Origin: Ardenticatenales bacterium | GTDB taxonomy: Bacteria > Chloroflexota > Anaerolineae > Ardenticatenales > Ardenticatenaceae | Direction of reading: 5' to 3' | Assembly (NCBI GenBank): GCA_013812995.1 | Contig: JACCSL010000153.1 | Location: 1 to 5,879 of the forward strand | Length of the DNA stretch: 5,879 nucleotides | In this document: positions 1-5,588 of the stretch, one piece after another | Layout of the letters: each line of letters starts with the position of its first letter | Position numbering within the stretch: position 1 is the first letter of the stretch | Position numbers and translations under genes: made by a program | The notes under the pieces: model-generated | Told to the model about the DNA's origin: nothing | Database searches by the model: none | What the model saw: the letters and a program-made list of their open reading frames with translations, nothing else

Positions 1-661
1 TCATGCTCGCCGCGCTGGCAATCTCGTCTGCCGTCGCAATCTCCGTGCTCTGCATGGTATACCCAAAGAGGTCCTGCGCGCCGCGCAGGTCTGCCAGCGG
101 GGCAATCCCCGCCACGCCGATGGCGACTCCCACCGCCCCCACTCGGAAGGGGCGGCCATGCGTGTCATTGATAATAATCGCTACGCTCGCGCCCGACGCC
201 GCCCGCAGCTGTTCTCGCAGCGCCCTCGCGGAGGCGTCAGGGTCGAGCGGCAGAAGCAGTAGCCACTCCTCGTCGTCGGTTGGCTCCACATTGGAGCGGT
301 CGATGGCGCTGTTCGCCACCACCCAGCCCCCGCGTTGCTCCGTAACAATCAACCCGCCCCGCACCCGCTCCACACTCGTCGCCTCGTCCAGCACCACCTG
401 GAGGTAGCGCGCGTCTTTGCCCGTGGTCTCGGCCAGGCTCTGCGCCTGCTCCCCCGGTACCACATCGTTCAAGCGCACCAGCCGCCCCTCCGCCTTGGAG
501 ACAATCTTGTGGGCCAGGACGAGAATATCGCCATCCAGCAGGGTAAGATTGGCTCTGGACAGTCCATCCAGGACAATCTGCGCCAGCTCATCCCCTGGCT
601 GCACCAGCGGGATGGCAGGCAGGGGAGTCAGGGTGACAGGGGAAGGGGTAGTTGGGGTCAT
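1..661 (-). CDS. cofE: Coenzyme F420-0:L-glutamate ligase (partial, 3' end beyond the window)
   Basis: This enzyme adds L-glutamate, in a GTP-dependent reaction, to F420-0 and then gamma-links further glutamates, completing coenzyme F420 in the cytoplasm. From the ATG at 661-659 I read 220 residues in frame to the window edge. The family is about 245-250 residues, so roughly the last 30 are missing. Visible family motifs are PGDEL near residue 22, HKIVSKAEGR at 51-60, AIDRSNVE at 119-126, NDTHGRPFR at 165-173 and VAIGVAG at 179-185, followed by PLADLRG at 188-194. The aspartates D121 and D166 sit in the motifs that carry the metal ligands in known CofE structures. DTHGRPFR replaces the more common DTFGRPWR. 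I see no FbiB-type C-terminal nitroreductase domain, but the end is not present. The start overlaps the npdG stop as ATGA and has only a weak ribosome site, so translation is probably coupled. Confidence 0.93.
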   Translation of the reverse strand, partial: MTPTTPSPVTLTPLPAIPLVQPGDELAQIVLDGLSRANLTLLDGDILVLAHKIVSKAEGRLVRLNDVVPGEQAQSLAETTGKDARYLQVVLDEATSVERVRGGLIVTEQRGGWVVANSAIDRSNVEPTDDEEWLLLLPLDPDASARALREQLRAASGASVAIIINDTHGRPFRVGAVGVAIGVAGIAPLADLRGAQDLFGYTMQSTEIATADEIASAASM

Positions 662-1341
662 ACTTTCGGCAGATTGGTGATGCGGATGCCCGCGCCATGC
701 GTCTTGTACTGCTTGTTGATGAAAATAAGCAGCGAGGTCAGCGCCTCGGCGGCGGCGGCGTTTTCCAGCGTCCCCGCATGGATTCCCACCATGCCGCCTG
801 CCTCGGCCAACTGCACGACGGCCGCGCGTGCCTCGGGGTCGTTCCCGGTGATGAGCACATCGCAGTTGACGGTCGCGCGGAGGTCATCCAGCAACTCAGC
901 GGAAACATTCTGGAACGCGGAGACCACACGCACACGCTCGCCTAGAAGTTGCTGCGCCTCCATCGCGGCGGAGCCCGCCTCGGGCAGGCTGACGCGCGTG
1001 ACTTTCGGCGGCTTGAGCGGCACGGTGCAATCCACCACGATTTTGCCCTGCACCATCTCCTTGAGCGCGCCGAGTGTCGAGGCATGGGCGCTGTAGGGCA
1101 CGGTGACGACGATGATCTCGGCCTGGGCCGCAGCTTCCTCGTTGGCAAGGCCACGCGCGGGCACGGCTTCCTCCTGGCCCACCAGCGCCTTGTTTAGCTC
1201 ATCCGCCTTTCCCTGCGCGCGTTCCGCGTCCCGCGAGCCGATGAGGACGAGGTAGCCCGCCGCTGCCCAGCGCTTCGCCAAGCCGCTGCCCTCCGCGCCG
1301 GTCCCGCCGATGATGGCGAGGGTTGGTCGTGATTCTGCCAT
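658..1341 (-). CDS. npdG: NADPH-dependent F420 reductase (F420H2:NADP oxidoreductase)
   Basis: This protein transfers hydride reversibly between F420H2 and NADP in the cytoplasm. It is 227 residues, close to the 210-230 typical of the Fno/NpdG family. The N-terminal Rossmann fold shows AIIGGTGAEGSG at residues 9-20. GSRDAER follows at 35-41, where the SR pair is the family's NADP 2'-phosphate binding site. Further matches are VVTVPYSAH, the VVDCTVPL segment, the VVSAFQNVSAELL stretch, DVLITGND, and a C-terminal end reading INKQYKTHGAGIRITNL, all in family order. I chose the ATG at 1341-1339. A GGAG lies 10 nt upstream, and an in-frame ATG 23 codons earlier would only translate the heptamer repeat. 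The stop overlaps the cofE start by 4 nt, which links F420 synthesis with F420 use. Confidence 0.93.
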   Translation of the reverse strand: MAESRPTLAIIGGTGAEGSGLAKRWAAAGYLVLIGSRDAERAQGKADELNKALVGQEEAVPARGLANEEAAAQAEIIVVTVPYSAHASTLGALKEMVQGKIVVDCTVPLKPPKVTRVSLPEAGSAAMEAQQLLGERVRVVSAFQNVSAELLDDLRATVNCDVLITGNDPEARAAVVQLAEAGGMVGIHAGTLENAAAAEALTSLLIFINKQYKTHGAGIRITNLPKV

Positions 1342-1351
1342 AGATAGGTTG

Positions 1352-1355
1352 CTCC
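1352..1355 (-). promoter_or_regulatory. Ribosome binding site deciding the npdG start
   Basis: GGAG on the minus strand, with 10 nt between it and the ATG at 1341-1339. It supports starting npdG at the residue that opens the Rossmann fold (MAESRP), rather than at the in-frame ATG 69 bases upstream, which would add a nonsense-like leader. Confidence 0.6.
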
Positions 1356-1375
1356 ATGAGAGAGGTGATGGAATG

Positions 1376-1401
1376 CGTAAAACGTAAAACGTAAAACGTA
1401 A
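1376..1401. repeat. Heptanucleotide tandem repeat (CGTAAAA, 3.7 copies)
   Basis: Three exact copies of CGTAAAA (1376-1382, 1383-1389, 1390-1396) are followed by a partial CGTAA (1397-1401). It lies in the 83-nt spacer between the small membrane protein and npdG. Because seven is not a multiple of three, an open frame through it reads a phase-shifting peptide rich in F, Y, V, L and R. This explains the unconvincing leader of the longer npdG reading. I recall similar heptamers as frequent in Chloroflexota intergenic regions, but cannot check that here. Confidence 0.85.
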
Positions 1402-1424
1402 TAACGGCAAAGGGAGCCAGGGGT

Positions 1425-1886
1425 TTAGTCAATCAGGCCATATTCCACAAGGTTCATGTTTTCATCGTAGTAAAGAAAACATGGTACTTCCATGAGTAAG
1501 CCAGTGCGAATCGTAACATACTGCTCATACGTACCACGATATTTCCACTTCGTTTCCTTTAGCGGCTCTATAGATACCCACCTGTACTGCTGCAACAGCA
1601 AATCGTTTACGTGTTGTTGGCTCATTCCTGGTTTCAAATTGGCGCGAATATAGCGAGCAGGAGGAATATCGGTGAATAAACCAGCGGCGATATCAATTGT
1701 TAACAGCGTTGTACACACAAGGACCGAGAGCGCAAACCATCGAGCCATCCTCATCCACAAAACGGAGAGATTGGCTTTATCGCCCAACTGCAAGGTAGCA
1801 ACGACGCTATAAATGAGCAACAATGGGAAAAGAAACAGATTGCTCAGGAAAAGGAAGATACAGCCGATTCCGACTGGTGTATACAC
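1425..1886 (-). CDS. Small two-helix membrane protein of unknown function, possible BamE-like tail
   Basis: I do not recognise this 153-residue protein as a named family. It has two hydrophobic segments, about residues 6-32 and 50-71. A charged stretch lies between them, and an 80-residue soluble tail follows. Within the tail, NLKPGMSQQHVNDLL at residues 83-97 resembles the SmpA/OmlA/BamE-like opening (leucine, GM, then a V-x-x-L helix). The later CFLYYDENMNLVEYGL could be the closing strands of such a fold. This is an inference from pattern only. The start is GTG at 1886-1884, the first usable start after the dehydrogenase stop, 9 nt away and in the same frame. An AGG overlapping that stop may serve as ribosome site. 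GC content is about 44%, far below its neighbours. The reading frame is open and the residue composition looks protein-like. Confidence 0.68.
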   Translation of the reverse strand: MYTPVGIGCIFLFLSNLFLFPLLLIYSVVATLQLGDKANLSVLWMRMARWFALSVLVCTTLLTIDIAAGLFTDIPPARYIRANLKPGMSQQHVNDLLLQQYRWVSIEPLKETKWKYRGTYEQYVTIRTGLLMEVPCFLYYDENMNLVEYGLID

Positions 1887-1895
1887 TTTGCTCGC

Positions 1896-2717
1896 CTACA
1901 ACTTCGGGTCTACCTGGCGCATAACACCCAGCATCGGGCCATAGTTGACCATGTGCTGGCCGCCGTCGCACACGAGGATGGCTCCGGTGATGTAGGCAGC
2001 GGCGGGCGAGGCCAGGAAGAGGGCGCAGTTGCCAATCTCTTCCACGGTGCCGAAACGTCTCAGAGGAATGGTGCCCTCGACCTGCTCCACGAGATTGAAC
2101 TGCCCCAGGATGCGATCCACGCCCTCCGTGCCTGCGATGGGGCCGGGGACAATGGCGTTGACGCGGATGCCGCGCCCGCCCCACTCGCTTGCCAGCGAGC
2201 GCGTCAGGTTCTCGATACCGGCCTTGGCCGCGCCGACATGCGCCTGAAAGGGCATGGGGTGCGCCGCCTGCACCGCCGAGATGTTGATGATGTTGCCCTG
2301 CCGCGCCTCCAGCGTGGCGAAGGCCGCGCGTGAGACGTTGAAGGTTCCGTTCAGGTCGATGTCGATGACGGTGCGGAAGGCGTTGGCCGACATGTGCGCC
2401 GCTGGAACCATGAAGTTCCCCGCCGCCCCGTTGACCACCACATCGATGCCACCCCAATGCTCCACCGTTGCGTTGATCGCGGCCTCGACGGCGTCGTATT
2501 GGCGCACATCGGCGGCGATGGCCAGTACCTCGCTCCCGGTTTGTTCCTGCATCTCGGTGGCGGCCTTGTCCAACCGCTCCTGGCTGCGGCTGGAGATCGC
2601 GACCTTCATGCCGTGGCGCAGAAACGCCTCGACGATGCCCCGGTTGATACCGGAGCCGCCGCCCGTCACGAAGGCGATTTTATCTTTGAACAACTCGGGG
2701 TGAAAAATTGAGGTCAT
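1896..2717 (-). CDS. Short-chain dehydrogenase, 2,4-dienoyl-CoA reductase (DECR2) type
   Basis: This is a classical-length SDR of 273 residues. Its closest match by eye is the peroxisomal-type 2,4-dienoyl-CoA reductase group, which reduces 2,4-dienoyl-CoA intermediates with NADPH during breakdown of unsaturated fatty acids. Motifs are VTGGGSGIN at 17-25 (dinucleotide binding), SSRSQERL at 42-49 (the arginine suits NADPH), ADV at 69-71, NGAAGNF at 96-102 (the family's substrate-site signature) and FRTVIDIDLNGTFNVSR at 114-130. S147 follows, then K165, VNAIVPGPIAGTEG at 186-199, and an ITGAILVCDGG segment near the C-terminus. The usual YxxxK tyrosine position holds V161, as in DECR2-type enzymes, which also lack it. 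The third glycine of the nucleotide loop is N25. The start at 2717-2715 is set by AAGGA 5 nt upstream and by homology. It lies 28 nt after the permease stop. The exact substrate is uncertain; another enoyl-CoA or dienoyl-CoA is possible. Confidence 0.93.
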   Translation of the reverse strand: MTSIFHPELFKDKIAFVTGGGSGINRGIVEAFLRHGMKVAISSRSQERLDKAATEMQEQTGSEVLAIAADVRQYDAVEAAINATVEHWGGIDVVVNGAAGNFMVPAAHMSANAFRTVIDIDLNGTFNVSRAAFATLEARQGNIINISAVQAAHPMPFQAHVGAAKAGIENLTRSLASEWGGRGIRVNAIVPGPIAGTEGVDRILGQFNLVEQVEGTIPLRRFGTVEEIGNCALFLASPAAAYITGAILVCDGGQHMVNYGPMLGVMRQVDPKL

Positions 2718-2722
2718 GAGGG

Positions 2723-2727
2723 TCCTT
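2723..2727 (-). promoter_or_regulatory. Ribosome binding site deciding the dehydrogenase start
   Basis: AAGGA on the minus strand lies 5 nt before the ATG at 2717-2715. It sits in the 28-nt gap after the permease stop. It favours the 273-residue reading over a 309-residue one that would begin inside the permease gene. Confidence 0.7.
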
Positions 2728-2745
2728 GATATGGGTGGAGCGCGC

Positions 2746-3675
2746 TCAGCGGTAGTGAATTCGTGGATCGATGAGCGCATAGAGAATATCCACGAGCAGA
2801 TTTGTGAAGGCGTAGGCGACCGCAATAATCAACGTCAGGGCCATGATGATGGGATAGTCGCGGGCGAAAAAAGCATCCAGCCCCAGGCGACCAATGCCAG
2901 GGATTCCAAAGAGTGTCTCAGTGACGAAAGCTCCGCCGACGAGGCCGCCCAGCATCAGCCCGAAAATCGTGATGAGCGGAATCATGGCGTTACGCATCGC
3001 GTGACTCAGAATCACCATGTGCTCCGGCAGCCCCTTGGCGCGCGCGGTGCGCACATACTCCGCGTCCAGCACCTCGCTGAGGTTGGCACGGGTCTGCCGT
3101 GCCAGGACCGCGATGGGGCCAAGGGAGAGGATGAACACGGGGAGAATCGCCTTGCTGCTGAACAGCCCGTCCCACCCGACGGTCAGGACGCCTAGCTGCT
3201 CGATGAAAACCCACATCAGGATGGGGCCAACCACAAAGGTGGGGAAGGATACTCCCGCGACAGTGCCCGCCATGAGGAAATAATCAAGGAGGGTGTTGCG
3301 AAACAGGGCAGCAAGGATGCCCAGGGGAATCCCCACGAGGGTCGCCACGAACAGCGAGGCGAAATTCAACTGGATGGAGACCCACATCCGGTCCCGGATC
3401 AACTCGCTCACGGGCTTGTTCAAGAAGAGGGGGAAGCTCTCCCCAAAATCGCCGCGCGCCGCGCGTCCGACATAGTCGAAGTACTGGATGATGAAGGGTC
3501 GATCCAGCCCCATTTCGGCCCGCAGACGCGCGACCGTTTCCGGGTTGCTACGTAGCCCAAGCCGCTGCTGGACCGGGTCACCAGGCCCATAATAGCCGAG
3601 GGCAAAGGTGATGAGGGTGATGAGGAGAAGTAGGAAGGGAAACCAGAGCAGTCGCCGAACGACATAGTTCAACAT
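2746..3675 (-). CDS. ABC transporter permease, DppB/OppB type
   Basis: This is an inner-membrane subunit of a peptide/nickel-type ABC importer, 309 residues, the usual length for DppB-like proteins. The N-terminus MLNYVVRRLL starts the first helix (about 8-28). The long extracytoplasmic loop contains GPGDPV at 30-35, a MGLDRPFIIQYFDYV segment at 55-69 and RGDFGESF at 74-81. Further helices lie at about 101-124, 133-159, 177-194, 229-249 and 275-298. The cytoplasmic EAA loop, which docks the ATPase, is clear around residues 204-236 (DAEYVRTARAKGL, then HAMRNAMIPLIT). The end, LIDPRIHYR, is typical. It should form a heterodimer with an OppC/DppC-type partner, and none follows. It is probably co-transcribed with the binding protein 79 nt upstream and the dehydrogenase 28 nt downstream. 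The substrate cannot be told from the sequence. Confidence 0.96.
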   Translation of the reverse strand: MLNYVVRRLLWFPFLLLLITLITFALGYYGPGDPVQQRLGLRSNPETVARLRAEMGLDRPFIIQYFDYVGRAARGDFGESFPLFLNKPVSELIRDRMWVSIQLNFASLFVATLVGIPLGILAALFRNTLLDYFLMAGTVAGVSFPTFVVGPILMWVFIEQLGVLTVGWDGLFSSKAILPVFILSLGPIAVLARQTRANLSEVLDAEYVRTARAKGLPEHMVILSHAMRNAMIPLITIFGLMLGGLVGGAFVTETLFGIPGIGRLGLDAFFARDYPIIMALTLIIAVAYAFTNLLVDILYALIDPRIHYR

Positions 3676-3708
3676 GAAAACAACCTGTAGCGGGTAACGG
3701 TTAGTTCG

Positions 3709-3744
3709 GGCGGGGCAGCCACACAGGTGTGCGGTTGCCCCGCC
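3709..3744 (-). other. Intercistronic GC-rich stem-loop between binding protein and permease
   Basis: Perfect 9-bp arms, GGCGGGGCA at 3709-3717 and TGCCCCGCC at 3736-3744, enclose an 18-nt interior. That interior can itself form a 4-5 bp CACAC/GTGTG mini-hairpin. No run of T follows on the minus strand, so it is not a standard intrinsic terminator. In solute-binding-protein operons such structures often protect the upstream mRNA from 3' decay or attenuate read-through. This keeps the binding protein in excess over the permease, and that role is inferred here from position. Confidence 0.72.
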
Positions 3745-3754
3745 AACGAGAGGA

Positions 3755-5464
3755 TCAGTGCTCTATCTTAACGTACTTCATCAACGGGACAATCGTGAGC
3801 GGGAGCATGTAATCCTTGACCCAAGGCTTGATGAGGACATAGCCCTGGTTGAACCACAAGGGTACCCACGCCCCCTCCTCAACGATGATTTCCTCAGCCT
3901 GCTGGTAGAGTTCCATGCGGCGATCATGGTCCTGCTCCACCCGCGCCTGCTCCAGCAGCGCATCGACTTCCTCGTTGCAGTAGCCGGTCTTGTTATCCAG
4001 GCTGTCGCAGTGGAAGAGGATATCGAGGAAGTTCTCCGGGTCGGGGTAGTCTCCGATCCAGCCGATGCTAAACGCCTGGTAGGGATTGGGTCGCCGGCTT
4101 ACATCGAAGAGGAAGGTGGCCCACTCAGTCTGCTCGATGCTGACCTCCACACCCAGCTCCTGCTTCCACATCTCGATGATGGCCTCGACCTCGGCGGCAG
4201 TACCGCCCCCGGCACCGCTCACATGGAGGGTAATATCGGGAAGCCCCTCGGGACCACCATAAGAGGATTGCTCCAGCAACTCGCGCGCTTTGTCGGGGTC
4301 ATAGCGCAGTCCCTCCAATTCCGCGTTGTAGCCGGGCAGACCGGGCGGAAGAATGCCGTAGGCGGGGGCCACGGTATCGCGCACCACCACCTCGATCAGT
4401 TTTTCCTTGTCGATTGCCATGTTGAACGCCTGGCGTACCAGAAGATCATCGAAGGGGGGCAACGCCGCGTTCAGGCCGATGTAGCCCACACTCAGCGATT
4501 CGAACTCACGAAGTTCCCGGTTGAGGGGGCTGCTAGGATCCTGAACGCGGTCCAGGTCCGCCAGCCCCACGCCGACGATGTCGATCTCGTCCGTCTCATA
4601 CATCGTCATCGCGCTACCGCCCGAGAGGACGTAGGTAATGCGCTCTACGGAGGGTTTGGGGCTGCCGTGGTAATTCTCATTCGGGATTAGAACCAGCTTC
4701 TCCCCAAAACTGTACTCTTCCAGCTGGAAGGCTCCCGCGCCGTTCGGATTCTTTGTGGCCCACAGACGACCCTCCTGCTCGATGGTCTCCTGGTCCACGA
4801 CGTAGGCCGTGGGATAGGTGAGTTTGGCGAGGAAGTACACCTTGGCCGCATCAATCTGGACTTCGACTGTCTGCTCGTTCACCACTCGGATGCCGCTGAC
4901 CTCACTGGATTCCCCACGCAGTTTGTCGCGGCAGCCAACGATATCGCCCAGATAGGTATCGGCTACCGGGGATTGGGTGCTGGGATCACAGGCACGCTCG
5001 ATAGAATATTTAAAGTCCTCTGCCGTGAGAGGACTACCATTCGCGAAGCGTACCCCTTCGTTCAGGAAGAAGGTGTAAAGTGTGCCATCGTCGCTGACTT
5101 CCCACTCTCTCGCGATGTCTGCTACCACCTCTAGCTCGGTGTTGAGTGTCACAAGGCCACTGAATATCTCGACGATATAGGCGGCGGAGGTGGCATCGCT
5201 GGCAAGCGCGGGGTCCAGCGTGGGAGGGTCGGCACCCAGGACCACGAGTTCGTTCGAGCTTTTACGGACCGTTGGCCCGCCCTCTTCGCCCCCGGTGCTT
5301 TCGCGGGGTTGCTCCGAGTTGGGTCCGCTCTCCACACCCACCTCTCCCCGCTGTGTGTTGTAAAAGGCCATGCCCCCAACACCGAGGACACAAAGAAGCG
5401 TCATGAGGCAGAGCCCGACCAGTGCGCCGAGGGCAATCAGCCATTTTGTTCGATTATCTTCCAT
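3755..5464 (-). CDS. ABC transporter solute-binding protein, family 5 (peptide/nickel type), membrane-anchored
   Basis: This 569-residue protein is the extracytoplasmic receptor that captures substrate for the adjacent permease. A short charged N-terminus (MEDNRTK) leads into one hydrophobic segment at about 8-35. A polar linker rich in G, E, S and P follows (about 39-70), then the SBP_bac_5 domain. Domain landmarks are DPPTLDPALASD at 79-90, the REWEVSDDGTLYTFFLNEGVRFANGS segment at 119-144, LTAEDFKYSIERA at 146-158, NPNGAGAFQL at 239-248, VRQAFNMAIDKEKL at 343-356, and GWIGDYPDPENFLDILF at 468-484, then WVPLWFNQGYVL at 533-544. There is no good lipobox, so anchoring by an uncleaved helix fits better than lipidation. 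Extracytoplasmic cysteines fall into two pairs, C159/C178 and C486/C496, which could be disulfides. The start has only a weak ribosome site, with AAGGG about 13 nt upstream. A strong promoter lies about 75 nt upstream. Substrate is unknown. Confidence 0.95.
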   Translation of the reverse strand: MEDNRTKWLIALGALVGLCLMTLLCVLGVGGMAFYNTQRGEVGVESGPNSEQPRESTGGEEGGPTVRKSSNELVVLGADPPTLDPALASDATSAAYIVEIFSGLVTLNTELEVVADIAREWEVSDDGTLYTFFLNEGVRFANGSPLTAEDFKYSIERACDPSTQSPVADTYLGDIVGCRDKLRGESSEVSGIRVVNEQTVEVQIDAAKVYFLAKLTYPTAYVVDQETIEQEGRLWATKNPNGAGAFQLEEYSFGEKLVLIPNENYHGSPKPSVERITYVLSGGSAMTMYETDEIDIVGVGLADLDRVQDPSSPLNRELREFESLSVGYIGLNAALPPFDDLLVRQAFNMAIDKEKLIEVVVRDTVAPAYGILPPGLPGYNAELEGLRYDPDKARELLEQSSYGGPEGLPDITLHVSGAGGGTAAEVEAIIEMWKQELGVEVSIEQTEWATFLFDVSRRPNPYQAFSIGWIGDYPDPENFLDILFHCDSLDNKTGYCNEEVDALLEQARVEQDHDRRMELYQQAEEIIVEEGAWVPLWFNQGYVLIKPWVKDYMLPLTIVPLMKYVKIEH

Positions 5465-5537
5465 AGGGTACTCTCATCCCTTCAGGTTGCTACAAAGTAA
5501 TTTGGGGCATAATTTACAAGCTAGAGTTAGGTGGGGA

Positions 5538-5567
5538 ACTATAGCATAGCGATTTTTCGCGTGTCAA
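5538..5567 (-). promoter_or_regulatory. Extended -10 sigma-70-type promoter for the transporter operon
   Basis: Reading the minus strand, a perfect -35 TTGACA (5567-5562) is followed by an 18-nt spacer and TATAGT (5543-5538) as -10. A TGC directly in front of the -10 (5546-5544) gives an extended -10 element. The expected transcription start is near 5531, leaving a leader of roughly 66 nt before the binding-protein ATG. The spacer contains a small dyad, GCGA-4 nt-TCGC (5549-5560), which could be an operator or chance. No other intergenic gap in the window holds a comparable promoter. Confidence 0.72.
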
Positions 5568-5570
5568 AGC

Positions 5571-5588
5571 CCTCCCGTCGTCAGGAGG
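5571..5588 (-). terminator. Weak hairpin at the end of the GGDEF-like gene, possible terminator
   Basis: CCTCC (5571-5575) and GGAGG (5584-5588) can pair across an 8-nt loop that contains the TGA stop codon of the upstream gene. On the minus strand only three T follow (GCTTTG), and they already belong to the downstream -35 region. Termination would therefore be weak or factor-assisted. Confidence 0.3.

Noticed and set aside
335..1096. Long plus-strand open frame of 253 codons and several others over cofE and npdG
   Set aside because: Antisense to two well-recognised genes; the translated peptide shows no family motif and arises from high GC content.
1342..1410. 23-codon N-terminal extension of npdG
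   Set aside because: It translates the heptamer repeat, adds hydrophobic residues in front of a Rossmann fold that normally begins the protein, and lacks a good ribosome site. The later ATG has one.
1342..1424. Promoter for npdG-cofE in the spacer
   Set aside because: I found no convincing -35/-10 pair on the minus strand; the T-rich heptamers give only poor matches, so read-through from upstream or an unrecognised promoter remains open.
2718..2825. 36-codon N-terminal extension of the dehydrogenase into the permease gene
   Set aside because: It overlaps the permease C-terminus by 80 bases in another frame, while AAGGA sits correctly for the shorter start, which matches family length.
3758..4690. 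Plus-strand open frame of 310 codons
   Set aside because: It lies wholly antisense to the binding-protein gene, whose domain motifs are unmistakable; the frame has no recognisable domain.
5454..5477. Seven-codon frame overlapping the binding-protein start, a possible leader peptide
   Set aside because: Its purine-rich ribosome-like sequence abuts the ATG with no spacing, it has no codon bias suggesting attenuation, and such short frames occur by chance.
5497..5517. Imperfect dyad in the 5' leader (7-bp arms with one mismatch, 7-nt loop)
   Set aside because: The arms are nearly all A/T and would be unstable as RNA. There is no match to a riboswitch or known operator that I recognise.
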